The notes: generated by a model from the sequence alone, not told the origin. DNA of 64,000 nt from DATBVX01 sp963724625 (GCA_963724625.1 CAVRVO010000001.1:186001-250000), one strand, 5' to 3'; positions 21,377-31,372 are shown, numbered from the stretch's first letter. Program-made: numbers and translations.

Positions 21377-21706
21377 ATGAGCTTCCTGATCGAAAACGCC
21401 TGGGCCCAGAGCGCGCCCGGCCAGCCCGGCGGAATGATCAACTTCGTGATCCTGATGGGCCTGTTTTTCGCGATCTTCTACTTCATGTTGATCAGGCCGC
21501 AGAGCAAGCGGGCCAAGGAGCATCGCGCGATGCTCGCGGCATTGGCGGTGGGGGACGAGATCGTCACCGGTGGCGGGATTCTCGGCCGGGTGACCGAAGT
21601 TGGCGAGAACTTCATCACTGTCGAAGTAGCCGAGCGCGTGCAGCTTAAAGTCCAGAAAGGACAGGTTACTGCGCTGATGCCGAAAGGCACCTTCAAGAGC
21701 GCCTGA
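21377..21706 (+). CDS. yajC: Preprotein translocase subunit YajC
   Basis: 109 residues: short N-terminus, one membrane helix (INFVILMGLFFAIFYFMLI), then the conserved RPQSKRAKEHRAMLAAL and the cytoplasmic domain with GDEIVTGGGILGRV. It associates with SecDF and the SecYEG channel. The order yajC-secD-secF, 19 and 27 bases apart, is standard. The start ATG 21377 follows AAGGGACAACC. Confidence 0.96.
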   Translation: MSFLIENAWAQSAPGQPGGMINFVILMGLFFAIFYFMLIRPQSKRAKEHRAMLAALAVGDEIVTGGGILGRVTEVGENFITVEVAERVQLKVQKGQVTALMPKGTFKSA

Positions 21707-21725
21707 CCGAAGGGACCGCCAACCG

Positions 21726-23612
21726 ATGAGTCAATTCCCGCGCTGGAAATCGATCACGGTCCTCGTGGCCCTGATCTTCGGGATCCTGTTCGCGCTACCA
21801 AACCTGTACGGCACCGATCCCGCGGTGCAACTGGCAGCGCGCAACTACGAGGCGATCACGCCGACGGCGGAGAAGGCGGTCGAAGCCTTTCTGCGCGACA
21901 AGCACGTGGCTTTCGTGGACAGTTATCTCGAGGATGGGAAGCTCGCGGTGCGCTTCAGCCTGACGGCGGAGCAGCTCAAGGCGCGTGACCTGATCTCGGA
22001 GTCTCTCGCCGATACTTACATCGTTGCGCTCACCAAGGCACCGCGCACGCCGCGCGTGCTGCGCGCAGTGGGCCTGCGTCCAATGAACCTGGGCCTCGAT
22101 CTGCGCGGCGGCCTGTACCTGCTGTATCAGGTCGACGTCGAAGGGGCGGTCAAACAGGTGCTCGATCGTCTCGAGCAGGACTTCCGTCGCACGTTGCGCG
22201 ATGAGCGCATTCCTTATCAGAGTGTCGAGGCTGGTCCAGGCGGTCTCCCCACCGGCCAGAACCGGGACCCGAACAGCGTGCGCATCGTGCTGCGTGATGC
22301 CGGCAACCTCGAGGCGGCACGCGCCGCGCTCGCCAAAGCCAATCGCGACATGACCTTCGAGATCGACAACAGCGTCGCTGCGCCCACGCTGGTCACGCGG
22401 CTCACGCCGCAGCAGATCAAGGAACGCCAGGACTACGCGATCCAGCAGAACATCACCACGATGCGCAACCGCGTCAACGAACTCGGCGTGTCCGAGCCAA
22501 TCGTGCAGCGCCAGGGCCTGGATCGCATCAATGTGCAGCTGCCGGGTGTGCAGAATTCCGCCGAGGTCAAGGATATCCTCGGCAAGACGGCGACTCTCGA
22601 ATTCCGCCTGGCAGACACCTCGGGCGATCCGTATGAGTCGGCACGCCGCGGCATCGCACCGCTCGGTACCAAGCTCTACTACACGCAGGACAAGCGGCCG
22701 GTGCTGCTAAAGCGTGACGTGATCGTCACCGGCGATCAGCTCACCGATGCCAAGTCCCACATCGATCCGCAGGAAGGTCCTGCTGTCTCAGTGCGTCTCG
22801 ACGCGCGGGGCGCGGCTGAGATGCTCAAGACCACGCAGGCGAATCTCAATCGCCCCATGGCGGTCGTGTTCATCGAGAAAGTGCGACGCTATGTGAATCG
22901 CGATGGCCAGAGCGTGCCGGTCGATTCGACCGAGGAGCACGTGATCAACGTCGCGACGATTCGCGGCGTGTTCTCCAGCAACTTCCAGATCACCGGTCTG
23001 AAGATGGGCGAAGCCAAATCGCTCGCTCTGCTGCTGCGCGCCGGCTCGCTGGCCGCGCCGCTGTATGCGATCGAAGAGCGTGCCATCGGCCCAAGCCTCG
23101 GCCAGGACAACATCGATCGTGGCGTGCGTGCGTTGCTCGTCGGCAGCCTGCTGTTGTTCGCGTTCATGGCGATCTATTACCGCGCTTTCGGCTGGATCGC
23201 GAACGTAGTGCTTACCTGCAACGTAGTACTGCTGGTTGCCTTGCTCACAATGCTGCAGGCCGCACTGACGCTGCCCGGCATTGCCGGCATCGTGCTGACG
23301 GTCGCGATGGCAGTAGACGCCAACATCCTGATCTACGAGCGCATTCGTGAGGAGTTGCGCAACGGTAATTCCCCGCTGGCGGCGATCTCGGCGGGATTCG
23401 ATAAGGCGTTCTCAGCGATCGCCGACTCCAACATCACCTCGCTGATCGCGGGTGTGGTGCTTTTCGTGCTCGGCACCGGGCCGATCAAGGGTTTCGCAGT
23501 CGCGCTGTGCCTCGGCATCCTGACGACACTGTTCACGGCACTGATGGGAAGCCGTGCGCTGATCAACGCGATTTACGGCCGGCGCGCGCGCGTCGAGCGC
23601 TTGTCGATCTGA
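21726..23612 (+). CDS. secD: Protein translocase subunit SecD
   Basis: 628 residues, close to E. coli SecD (615). It uses the proton gradient with SecF to pull proteins out of the Sec channel on the periplasmic side. One N-terminal membrane helix (VLVALIFGILFALPNLYG) is followed by a large periplasmic domain (MNLGLDLRGGLYLLYQVD, P1 head region) and five C-terminal helices including VAMAVDANILIYERIREEL, the conserved proton-path segment. Start ATG 21726. Confidence 0.97.
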   Translation: MSQFPRWKSITVLVALIFGILFALPNLYGTDPAVQLAARNYEAITPTAEKAVEAFLRDKHVAFVDSYLEDGKLAVRFSLTAEQLKARDLISESLADTYIVALTKAPRTPRVLRAVGLRPMNLGLDLRGGLYLLYQVDVEGAVKQVLDRLEQDFRRTLRDERIPYQSVEAGPGGLPTGQNRDPNSVRIVLRDAGNLEAARAALAKANRDMTFEIDNSVAAPTLVTRLTPQQIKERQDYAIQQNITTMRNRVNELGVSEPIVQRQGLDRINVQLPGVQNSAEVKDILGKTATLEFRLADTSGDPYESARRGIAPLGTKLYYTQDKRPVLLKRDVIVTGDQLTDAKSHIDPQEGPAVSVRLDARGAAEMLKTTQANLNRPMAVVFIEKVRRYVNRDGQSVPVDSTEEHVINVATIRGVFSSNFQITGLKMGEAKSLALLLRAGSLAAPLYAIEERAIGPSLGQDNIDRGVRALLVGSLLLFAFMAIYYRAFGWIANVVLTCNVVLLVALLTMLQAALTLPGIAGIVLTVAMAVDANILIYERIREELRNGNSPLAAISAGFDKAFSAIADSNITSLIAGVVLFVLGTGPIKGFAVALCLGILTTLFTALMGSRALINAIYGRRARVERLSI

Positions 23613-23639
23613 GGAGCGCCCTCTGAGGAACCAATAGCG

Positions 23640-24575
23640 ATGGAATTTTTCCACAACGTCCCTCGCATCCACTTCATGGCATCGCGCAAGTGGTGCTATG
23701 CATTTTCCGCCGTGCTGATCGTCGCTTCCATCGTCGCGCTGGTACACCCGGGGCTGAACTACGGCATCGACTTCACCGGTGGCGTTGCCGTAGAGGTTGC
23801 GTTTCCGGCTTCCGCCGATCTGGACAAGGCACGTCACGCCATTGCGACGGCCGGCTTCCCAGAGGCGCAGACACAGTATTTCGGCACCTCGCGTGATGTC
23901 GTGATCCGTCTCGAGCCGCACGAGGGCATGAGCGGCAACATAATTGGCACGAAGATCATCGAAGCGTTGAAAGCAGTTGATCCGGGCGTTGAACTGCGGC
24001 GCGTAGATGTGGTGGGTCCACAGGTGGGTGAGGAGCTGCGCCAGAAGGGTTACCTTGCGATGCTCTTCACCTTCATTTTCATCATGGCGTACCTGTGGTT
24101 CAGGTTCGAATTCAAGCTCAGTTGCGGCGCGATCCTGGCGGCATTGCACACCCCGATCATCATCCTGGGGTTTTTTGCGGTGACGCGCTTGACGTTCGAC
24201 CTCACGGTGCTCGCGGCGGTCCTGGCGGTGGTCGGCTACCAGATCAACGACACGGTCGTCGTGTTCGACCGCGCGCGCGAACGCTTTCCGTTGATGCGCG
24301 GCGCGCCACCTGCGGAAGTGCTCGATGCGGCGATCAATCAGACCCTGTCGCGAACGATCATCACACACGGCGCGACCTCCATCGTGGTCACAACGCTCCT
24401 GGTGCTGGGCGGGGAAACGTTGCGTGGCTTCGCGACCGCATTCCTGGTCGGCATCATCGTCGGTACCTACTCTTCGATTTACATCGCCAGTGCCTCGGCA
24501 CTCGATCTGGGGCTCTCCGCAGTGGATCTGCTGTCGACGCGCAAGGGGAAAGCCCCGGTCGACGACCTCCCGTGA
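23640..24575 (+). CDS. secF: Protein translocase subunit SecF
   Basis: 311 residues. Motif GIDFTGGVAVEV follows the first membrane helix; the six-helix layout ends with the SecF signature YQINDTVVVFDRARE and LSRTIITHGAT. It forms the SecDF complex with the preceding gene, 27 bases upstream. TerC follows after 79 bases in which I see no riboswitch-like structure. Confidence 0.97.
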   Translation: MEFFHNVPRIHFMASRKWCYAFSAVLIVASIVALVHPGLNYGIDFTGGVAVEVAFPASADLDKARHAIATAGFPEAQTQYFGTSRDVVIRLEPHEGMSGNIIGTKIIEALKAVDPGVELRRVDVVGPQVGEELRQKGYLAMLFTFIFIMAYLWFRFEFKLSCGAILAALHTPIIILGFFAVTRLTFDLTVLAAVLAVVGYQINDTVVVFDRARERFPLMRGAPPAEVLDAAINQTLSRTIITHGATSIVVTTLLVLGGETLRGFATAFLVGIIVGTYSSIYIASASALDLGLSAVDLLSTRKGKAPVDDLP

Positions 24576-24654
24576 GGGGAGGATGGTTCACTCACCTCCA
24601 TGGCACTTCGCGCATCACGTGCCTGACTTCCCCGCCGCCTGATCGGGCGCTGCC

Positions 24655-25614
24655 GTGCACTTCCTAGTCTGGCTGGCGTTTCTCATCCTGTTTCTCGGGC
24701 TGCTGTGGCTCGACCTGGGCGTCCTGCATCGCGAGTCCGACGTGCTCAGCGTCCCGCAGGCGCTCAAGGCGACCCTTGGCTGGATCGTCGTCGCGCTCGG
24801 CTTCGCCATGTTGGTGTACGGCCTGTACGAATATCGCTGGTTCGACTGGGATCCGGGGGCTGAGGGTCAGTCCGGCGGACGCGATGCGCTCATTGCGTTC
24901 GTAACAGGGTACGTCCTGGAGTGGTCGCTTTCGGTCGACAACATCTTCGTCATCGCGCTGATTTTTTCCTACCTGAGGGTACCGCCGAAGTTTCAGTACC
25001 GGGTCCTGTTCTGGGGCATCGTCGGTGCGATCATATTGCGTGGCGCGATGATCGCGACCGGCACCGCGCTGATCCACGCATTCGACTGGATGTTCTACGT
25101 GTTCGGCGCAATCCTGCTGCTTTCCGCCCTGCGCATGCTGAAGGCCGGCGAGGGGCAGTTCGATCCCGCACGCAGCGTGCTGGTGCGTGCGGCGCGAGGG
25201 CTGTTTCCGGTGAGCGATCAGCTCGACGGAGAACGCTTCTTCACACGCATCGGCGGCAGGCTCACTGCGACGCCGCTGTTCGTAGCGCTGCTGCTGGTCG
25301 ACTTCGCTGACGTCGTATTCGCAGTCGACTCGATCCCCGCGATTCTCGCCGTAACCCAGGACCCGTTCATCGTCTTCACATCAAACGCATTTGCGATTCT
25401 CGGACTGCGCGCGCTCTATTTCGCCATTGCGGGACTCATGGAGCAGTTCCGTTACGTGAAGTATTCCCTGGTGCTGATCCTGGGATTCGTCGGTGTGAAG
25501 ATGATCCTGGCTCTTCACTATCACATCCCCAACCTGATCTCGCTGGCGATCATTCTGGGATTGCTCGTGATCGGCGTGCTGGCCTCGATGCTGATCAAGC
25601 CGCGCAGCCCGTGA
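24655..25614 (+). CDS. TerC family integral membrane protein
   Basis: 319 residues with about nine hydrophobic helices. The TerC family signatures are clear: EWSLSVDNIFVIALIF with its acidic residue, and LLLVDFADVVFAVDSIPAILAVTQDPFIVFTSN. Family members export Mn(2+) or relate to tellurite resistance and metal loading of secreted proteins; here the metal is not deducible. The GTG at 24655 starts the first helix directly. No Mn riboswitch was recognised in the short leader. It may be read through from secF or have its own promoter. Confidence 0.9.
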   Translation: MHFLVWLAFLILFLGLLWLDLGVLHRESDVLSVPQALKATLGWIVVALGFAMLVYGLYEYRWFDWDPGAEGQSGGRDALIAFVTGYVLEWSLSVDNIFVIALIFSYLRVPPKFQYRVLFWGIVGAIILRGAMIATGTALIHAFDWMFYVFGAILLLSALRMLKAGEGQFDPARSVLVRAARGLFPVSDQLDGERFFTRIGGRLTATPLFVALLLVDFADVVFAVDSIPAILAVTQDPFIVFTSNAFAILGLRALYFAIAGLMEQFRYVKYSLVLILGFVGVKMILALHYHIPNLISLAIILGLLVIGVLASMLIKPRSP

Positions 25615-25680
25615 CCGACCGACAAGACGTCGGCCGAGAATCGAAGCTCTCGCTGAGATGCGGCTCTAGAGCTGCCTGGC

Positions 25681-27062
25681 CTAGCTCTGGCGCGCGAGCA
25701 CGCTGGAGCGCATCGAGTACAGGAAGTACACGATGAGTCCGAGCGTCATCCAGGTCGGAAGTAGATCCAGGTGTGCGGACCGAGATGGCTCATCAGCCAC
25801 AAGCATCCGGCGACTCCGAGAATCGGCAGGAACGGCATGAACGGTGTCTTGAACGGACGGTGCAGATCCGGCCGTTTCTTGCGCAGGACCATCGACCCCA
25901 ATGCATACCGCGACAAATGCCGCTAGCGTGCCGATGTTGGCCATTTCCGCGACGGTGCCGATCGGCGCGAAGCCGGCAATGCAGGCGAAAGGATCGTGCC
26001 GGTGCCAATGATCACAGTCGTCGGCGTCTTGGTGTTGGGATTGATGCGCGAGAAGAATTTCGGCAACAGTCCATCGCGCGACATGGCGAGCAGGATCCGC
26101 GTCTGGCCATAGAACACGACCAGCATCACGGTGGTGAGGCCGGCGATCGCGCCAAACGCGATGACGCCCGCAAACCAGGTGAAGCCGAGGTCCAGCATCG
26201 CCTGTGCCACCGGCGAGGGATTGTTCAGCGTGGAGTAGTGGGCGATTCCGGTGAGAAGCCCGGCGACGATGATGTACAGGACCGTACAGACGGCGAGCGA
26301 GGCGATGATGCCGATCGGCAGGTCGCGCTGCGGATTGCGGGCTTCTTCGGCCGCGGTGGAGACCGCATCGAAACCGATATACGCAAAGAAAATCAGCGAT
26401 GCACCGTTCATCACGCCGTTGAAGCCGAATGGCATGAAATTGTCCCAGTTCGCCGGTTTGACGTGCCCGGCGGCGACGAAGATGAAGAGGATGACCACTG
26501 TGAGCTTGATGAGCACGGCCGCGGTATTGACCCACTTGCTCGCTGTCACGCCTGCGCACAGCAGGCAGGTCAATGCCGCGATGATGCCCATGGCGGGAAG
26601 GTTCACCAGTCCGCCCTGTCCCACGTGAGGCGCTGTGGCGATTGCTGCGGGTAGCGGAATACCAATTGCCTGCATCGCGTTGTTGAAATAGCCGGACCAG
26701 CCGATCGCGACCGCCGAGACGGCGACGCCGTATTCGAGCATCAGCGCCCAACCGATGATCCACGCGATGATCTCACCGAGCCCGGCGTACGCGTAGCCAT
26801 ACGCGCTGCCGGATCCTCCCACCGCTGCGGCGAGCTCGGCGTACGAGAGTGCGGCGAGGGCGCATACTCCGCCGGCGACGACGTACGAAAGTACGATTGC
26901 AGGACCCGCTTTGGTTGCTGCGGCGATGCCCGTCAGCACAAAGATGCCGGCGCCGATGATCGCACCGATGCCGAGCAATGTGAGGTCGAACGCAGTCAGA
27001 GCGCGTTTCAATCCGGTGTCCGCATTGCAGTCGCCGATCGGTTTGGTTCTGAATAGGCTCAT
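25681..27062 (-). CDS. APC-family amino acid permease (three frame shifts)
   Basis: A cationic-amino-acid-transporter-like permease of about 460 residues. The N-terminal part is intact: FDLTLLGIGAIIGAGIFVLTG, the family's unwound first helix, then AALSYAELAAAVG and FFAYIGFDAVSTAAEEARNPQRD. The frame breaks near 25982 (GTGTIL to ACIAGFAPIGTVAEMANIGT), near 25893 (VCIG to MVLRKKRPDLHRPFKTPF) and near 25770 (HTW to TWMTLGLIVYFLY). Each continuation matches the family, so these are single-base errors in the assembly. ATG 27062 is preceded by GGGAG. It is convergent with terC; a weak stem-loop near 25630-25640 lies between them. The substrate is probably a basic amino acid, by family only. Confidence 0.85.
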
Positions 27063-27201
27063 GCGATCTCCCGAGATTTCGCGCCTGGGCAGCGCACAAT
27101 TCGGCGCAATGTACTCTAGGGTTCCAATGATTGCGAGCGAGCACCGCGCCGCGCCGGCACGTTCGGCACTTTCGCGGGCGGCAGTGAATGCAGCGTCAAC
27201 G

Positions 27202-27999
27202 CTACTCGCGCAGCTCTTCTGGAATGTGAGGCGCGAGGCATTCGACCAGCGCGGCATATACCTTTGGGCTGCCGGCGATGATGTTGCCGCCCTGCTTGTA
27301 ATCGGCGCCGGTGAGCGTACCGATGAGCCCGCCTGCCTCGGTGATCAGCAGTGAGCCCGCCGCCGTGTCCCAGGGATGCAGGCCGATTTCCCAGAAGCCG
27401 TCGAGCCGGCCCGCTGCCACGTATGAAAGGTCGAGCGCTGCAGAACCCGGTCGGCGTATGCCGGCGGTCATCGACATCACGGTCTTCATCATCGCGACAT
27501 AGCTTTCAAGCCAGCGCGCATTCTCACGGTACGGAAAGCCGGTGCCGATGAGCGCACCCTCGAGGCCGCGCAGATTGCTGACACGAATGCGCCGCCCATC
27601 GAGGACCGCCCCGGTGCCGCGCGAAGCGGTGAAGAGTTCCTGCCGCATCGGGTCGTACACCACCGCCTGTTCCAGGCGGCCGCGGTGCTCGAGCGCGATG
27701 GATACGGCAAAGGTCGGGAATCCGTGCACGAAGTTGGTGGTGCCATCGAGCGGATCGATGATCCACACGAATTCGTCCGAGCCGCTCCGTCCGCTTTCCT
27801 CGGCGAGGATCCCATGGTCAGGGTACGCGCGCCGGATAGTAGTGATGATTTCCTGCTCGGCGTGGCGATCGATATCGGTTACGAAGTCATTGCGACCTTT
27901 GCTCGCGACCTTGATGGAGTCAAGGCGCGGGAGGCTCCGTACGATGACGTCGCCGGCACGACGGGCGGCCCGCACTGCGATGTTGAGTAATGGTTGCAT
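27202..27999 (-). CDS. suhB: Inositol-1-monophosphatase
   Basis: 265 residues. The Mg(2+)-dependent phosphatase motifs are complete: EESG (first metal Glu), WIIDPLDGTTNFVHGFP (Asp metal ligands) and WDTAAGSLLITEAGG. It removes phosphate from myo-inositol-1-phosphate; SuhB also acts in rRNA transcription antitermination in enterobacteria. The start is ATG 27999; upstream open frame lacks homology. It is divergent from trmJ with 105 bases between, a common gammaproteobacterial layout. Confidence 0.95.
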   Translation of the reverse strand: MQPLLNIAVRAARRAGDVIVRSLPRLDSIKVASKGRNDFVTDIDRHAEQEIITTIRRAYPDHGILAEESGRSGSDEFVWIIDPLDGTTNFVHGFPTFAVSIALEHRGRLEQAVVYDPMRQELFTASRGTGAVLDGRRIRVSNLRGLEGALIGTGFPYRENARWLESYVAMMKTVMSMTAGIRRPGSAALDLSYVAAGRLDGFWEIGLHPWDTAAGSLLITEAGGLIGTLTGADYKQGGNIIAGSPKVYAALVECLAPHIPEELRE

Positions 28000-28104
28000 G
28001 CGGGCTGTGCCGAGCGGCTGGAACTCGATGACGCGATGAGGAAATCGAGCCGCTAGAATAGCAGATGCGCCTTGAACACCAGCCTGTGACCTGAAACGCC
28101 AAGC

Positions 28105-28854
28105 ATGCTTCCAGCCATTCGCATCGTGCTCATCGACACGACTCACCCCGGCAACATCGGTGCCGCTGCGCGCGCTCTGAAGAACATGGCGCTGAGTGAT
28201 CTGGCGCTCGTACGGCCTGAAACCTTCCCGCATGCCGAAGCTACGGCACGGGCTTCCGCTGCCGGGGACGTCTTGTTGCAGGCGAGTGTGCATGCGAGCC
28301 TCGAGAGCGCGATCGGCGACTGTGGCCTGATTGTCGGGGCGACCGCGCGATCACGCATGCAGCACTTCGACACGCTGAGTCCACGGGAGGCGGCGCCGCG
28401 AATCACGTCGGCAGCGAGTAGCGGCCGAGTGGCGATTCTGTTCGGCTCTGAACGGGTAGGGCTCACGAATGATGAGCTTGCGCACTGTAACTGGCTGATC
28501 CGCATTCCAGCCAATCCGGACTACGAATCGCTCAACCTGGCCATGGCGGTACAGATCGTTGCCTACGAGTTGTATCTCGCGCATGGCGCGGAACTACCGG
28601 CCCAGGTCCGAGACACGCCGGCCGCGACAGTGGTGGAAATGGATCGTCTGCGCTCGCATCTCGATGCGGTGATGACCGAGGTCGGCTTTGCTGATCGCAC
28701 TCAGTCAGGTACGCATCTGATGGGCCGCATCCGCAGGATGTTGATGCGCGCGCAACTCGATCAGAACGAGGTGAACATCCTGCGAGGTCTGCTCACCGCC
28801 ATTCAGGGCAAGAGACGCACGGCAGGCTCCGGGCAGCACCGCGAGGGAGATTGA
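28105..28854 (+). CDS. trmJ: tRNA (cytidine/uridine-32-2'-O)-methyltransferase TrmJ
   Basis: 249 residues of the SPOUT class. The N-terminal motif IRIVLIDTTHPGNIGAAARALKNM, here shown as TTHPGNIGAAARALKNM, and the knot motifs ILFGSERVGLTNDEL and YESLNLAMAVQIVAYEL identify TrmJ. It methylates the ribose of position 32 of several tRNAs using SAM. It precedes iscS by 5 bases; IscR is absent from its usual place between them. Confidence 0.95.
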   Translation: MLPAIRIVLIDTTHPGNIGAAARALKNMALSDLALVRPETFPHAEATARASAAGDVLLQASVHASLESAIGDCGLIVGATARSRMQHFDTLSPREAAPRITSAASSGRVAILFGSERVGLTNDELAHCNWLIRIPANPDYESLNLAMAVQIVAYELYLAHGAELPAQVRDTPAATVVEMDRLRSHLDAVMTEVGFADRTQSGTHLMGRIRRMLMRAQLDQNEVNILRGLLTAIQGKRRTAGSGQHREGD

Positions 28855-28859
28855 GAGCC

Positions 28860-30032
28860 ATGCAAGAGCGCATCGTTTACATGGACTACGCAGCCACCAC
28901 GCCGGTCGATCCACGCGTGGCTGCAGCGCTGGCGGAGTGCCTGACGCTCGATGGCAGCTTCGGCAACGCCTCATCGACCGGGCACAGCGCCGGCCTTGCG
29001 GCTCGCCGGCGCGTGGAAGAAGCGCGCGAGCAGGTCGCACAACTGATCGGCGCTGAGCCTGCCAGCATCGTCTGGACGTCGGGTGCTACCGAATCGGACA
29101 ATCTCGCGATCCTCGGGGCCGCGCGTTTTCTCCGCGACCGTGGCACGCATGTCGTCACCGCCAAGACCGAGCACAAGGCGGTACTTGATTCTTGCCGGCA
29201 GCTCGAGAAGGAAGGATTTCGCGTCACGTACCTGCGCCCGGACCGGCACGGAATCGTTGCTCCGGATCAGATCAACGAGGCACTGACAGCCGACACGGTC
29301 CTGGTGTCGATCATGCACGTGAACAATGAAATCGGCGTCATCCAGGACATCGAGGCGATCGGTCGCGCGTGCCGGGAGCGAGGCGTGCTCCTGCACGTGG
29401 ATGGCGCGCAGAGTGTCGGCAAGATTCCTGTAGATGTCGCATCCCTGCACATCGATCTGTTGTCCTTCACCGCGCACAAGTTCTACGGCCCCAAGGGGAG
29501 CGGAGCGCTCTACGTTCGGCGGCGGCCGCGTATCGGGCTCGCACCGCTGATGTTCGGCGGCGGACAGGAGGGCGGCGTGCGGTCCGGAACCCTCGCTACG
29601 CATCAGATCGTTGGGCTCGGCGCGGCGTGTGCGATTGCGAGCGCAGAATCAGCGGGTGACGCGCAGCGCATCGAAGCGCTGCGCGGGCGACTCCTCGCCG
29701 GTCTGGAAGCATTGGGAGAGGTTCATTTCAACGGGCATCCGCAGCGACGAATCCCGCACGTGCTCAATGTGTCGTTCGAAGGTGTCGAAGGGGAGAGCCT
29801 TATATTCGGCATGCCGGGGCTCGCTGTCTCAACCGGGTCCGCGTGCAACTCGGCAACGCAGGAGCCGTCATATGTGCTGCGCGCGCTCGGGCGCAGCGAT
29901 GCACTTGCGCAAGGATCGGTGCGCTTCAGCCTGGGGAAGTTCTCGACCTCCGAAGACGTCGAATACGCACTGCACGTGGTCTCGACCGAAGTTCGCAGGC
30001 TGAGGCAGCTGAGTCCCGCAGCGGGCCCTTGA
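28860..30032 (+). CDS. iscS: Cysteine desulfurase IscS
   Basis: About 390 residues, PLP-dependent; converts cysteine to alanine and passes the sulfur to scaffold proteins and tRNA thiolation. Visible: N-terminal YMDYAATTPVDPRV, HVNNEIGVIQDIEAIG, the PLP lysine in SFTAHKFYGPKG (~200) and the persulfide cysteine loop STGSACNSATQEPSYVLRALG (~325), shown in two parts as STGSACNSATQ and EPSYVLRALG. The ATG at 28860 follows GGGAGA. The next gene begins directly after the stop. Unlike canonical isc operons, hscB, hscA and fdx do not follow. Confidence 0.95.
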   Translation: MQERIVYMDYAATTPVDPRVAAALAECLTLDGSFGNASSTGHSAGLAARRRVEEAREQVAQLIGAEPASIVWTSGATESDNLAILGAARFLRDRGTHVVTAKTEHKAVLDSCRQLEKEGFRVTYLRPDRHGIVAPDQINEALTADTVLVSIMHVNNEIGVIQDIEAIGRACRERGVLLHVDGAQSVGKIPVDVASLHIDLLSFTAHKFYGPKGSGALYVRRRPRIGLAPLMFGGGQEGGVRSGTLATHQIVGLGAACAIASAESAGDAQRIEALRGRLLAGLEALGEVHFNGHPQRRIPHVLNVSFEGVEGESLIFGMPGLAVSTGSACNSATQEPSYVLRALGRSDALAQGSVRFSLGKFSTSEDVEYALHVVSTEVRRLRQLSPAAGP

Positions 30033-30413
30033 GTGAGCGGGGAACTCTACAACCGCCTGGTACGCCAACTTTTCATCGGCGTCGGGCAGGGGGCCCCCAT
30101 GGAGCAAGCGGGTGAGGCTTTGCTGATCGGTGAAGCCGGCAGCGTTTCGCTGGGTACCTGGGTGAGGTTGAAACTGAAGATTCAGGACGCACGTGTGACC
30201 GACGCCCGGTTCAGGGTGTATGGATGCCCGCATACTGTCGCTGCCACGGCGTGGCTGGCGCAGCAAATTCTCGGCCGAAGTGCGAGTGCCCTGCTGCCTG
30301 AAGGCATTGCGACGCTGTGCCGGCCGCTCGAAGTACCCGTGGAGAAACTTGGACGCTTGCTCGTAATCGAAGATGTGGTGCGGATCTGCGAAAGACAGGC
30401 GGCGGAGGTGTAA
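30033..30413 (+). CDS. Degenerate IscU/NifU-N-like scaffold
   Basis: 126 residues with the IscU fold by alignment: LYNRLVRQLF at the N-terminus, LKLKIQDARVTDARFRVYGCPHT in the middle (RFRVYGCPHT aligns with KTYGCGSAI) and LEVPVEKLG near the end. Of the three cluster-binding cysteines of IscU only the second (YGC) is kept. The first is replaced by Leu in SVSLGTW (normally PACGD, so the Asp is lost as well). The last His-Cys pair is replaced by Gly-Arg in EKLGRLL. Two extra cysteines (ATLCR, VRICER) are at non-equivalent sites. A normal scaffold role is doubtful; it may deliver sulfur, regulate IscS or be lineage-specific. The GTG start follows the iscS stop without a gap, so the genes are coupled. 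Confidence 0.75.
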   Translation: MSGELYNRLVRQLFIGVGQGAPMEQAGEALLIGEAGSVSLGTWVRLKLKIQDARVTDARFRVYGCPHTVAATAWLAQQILGRSASALLPEGIATLCRPLEVPVEKLGRLLVIEDVVRICERQAAEV

Positions 30414-30460
30414 AATTCAGGTCCATACTGATCCGTTTTTGAAGAGGCGCTGACAATTCC

Positions 30461-30784
30461 GTGGCAATCAAACTGACAGACGCAGCGGCAGTCCGGATTC
30501 GCAATTTCATCGACTCACGCGGCCACGGTGTTGGCCTGCGCCTGGGAATCAAGAAAACCGGCTGTTCGGGGTTCGCTTACGTCGTGAACTACGCCGACCA
30601 GGTCGGGAGTGAAGATGTGGTGTTCGAGGATCGCGGCGTGAAGGTCATCGTCGACACCGAGAGCCTGCGTTATATCGACGGTACGGTGGTCGATTTCGTC
30701 AAGCAGGGCCTGAACGAGGCCTTTCGCTTCCTCAATCCCAATATCAAGGGCGAGTGCGGCTGCGGCGAAAGCTTCACGGTCTAG
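30461..30784 (+). CDS. iscA: Iron-sulfur assembly protein IscA (HesB/ErpA family)
   Basis: 107 residues of the A-type carrier family. The three conserved cysteines are in [10 protein letters not shown] and the C-terminal [10 protein letters not shown]-type proteins receive or carry Fe-S clusters to targets. The length and KKTGCSGF motif favour IscA over the longer ErpA form, but they cannot be fully separated by eye. GTG 30461 is the start, 47 bases after the IscU-like gene. This makes a three-gene iscS-scaffold-iscA cluster without chaperones. Confidence 0.9.
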   Translation: MAIKLTDAAAVRIRNFIDSRGHGVGLRLGIKKTGCSGFAYVVNYADQVGSEDVVFEDRGVKVIVDTESLRYIDGTVVDFVKQGLNEAFRFLNPNIKGECGCGESFTV

Positions 30785-30925
30785 CCAGAGCTGCCCTTCA
30801 AGCCGGAATCTCCTTTTGCGACGCGGACTTCCGCGCGCCCGTTTCATTGCGGCGGCGGCGGGTGGCGGGTATAGTTGCGCGCCGAATAAGACCCCCGACT
30901 GCCGCGAATTCACCGAGGTCCATGC

Positions 30926-31357
30926 ATGGCGCTGGAGCGCACCCTTTCGATCGTCAAGCCCGATGGCGTGGAGAAGAACCTGATCGGCGAGGTCTACCGT
31001 CGCTTCGAGAAGGCAGGTCTGCGCATCGTCGCCGGCCGCATGCAGCGCCTTTCGCAGGCGCAGGCCGAGGCGTTTTATGCGGTGCACCGCGAGCGCCCGT
31101 TCTACAAGGACCTGGTGCGGTACATGACCTCAGGACCCGTGATGGTGCAGGTGCTGGAAGCCGAGGACGCGATTCAGCGCAATCGCGACATCATGGGAGC
31201 GACCGACCCGAAGAAGGCTGCTGCCGGAACCATTCGTGCCGATCTCGCGGCCAGTATCGAGCAGAACGTGGTGCATGGCTCCGATGCGGCGGACACCGCT
31301 GCGCGCGAGATCCGTTTCTTCTTCAGCGACAGCGAGATCTGTGAGCGCCCGCGCTAG
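30926..31357 (+). CDS. ndk: Nucleoside diphosphate kinase
   Basis: 143 residues. It balances NTP pools through a phospho-histidine: the active His is in [12 protein letters not shown], and the family opening [15 protein letters not shown] is present with [17 protein letters not shown] 30926. It is followed by rlmN after 15 bases, the standard order ndk-rlmN-pilF-rodZ. Confidence 0.97.
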   Translation: MALERTLSIVKPDGVEKNLIGEVYRRFEKAGLRIVAGRMQRLSQAQAEAFYAVHRERPFYKDLVRYMTSGPVMVQVLEAEDAIQRNRDIMGATDPKKAAAGTIRADLAASIEQNVVHGSDAADTAAREIRFFFSDSEICERPR

Positions 31358-31372
31358 GCGCCAATACCTGTC

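Noticed and set aside
24576..24654. Manganese (yybP-ykoY) riboswitch before terC
   Set aside because: The gap is only 79 bases and shows no matching stem arrangement.
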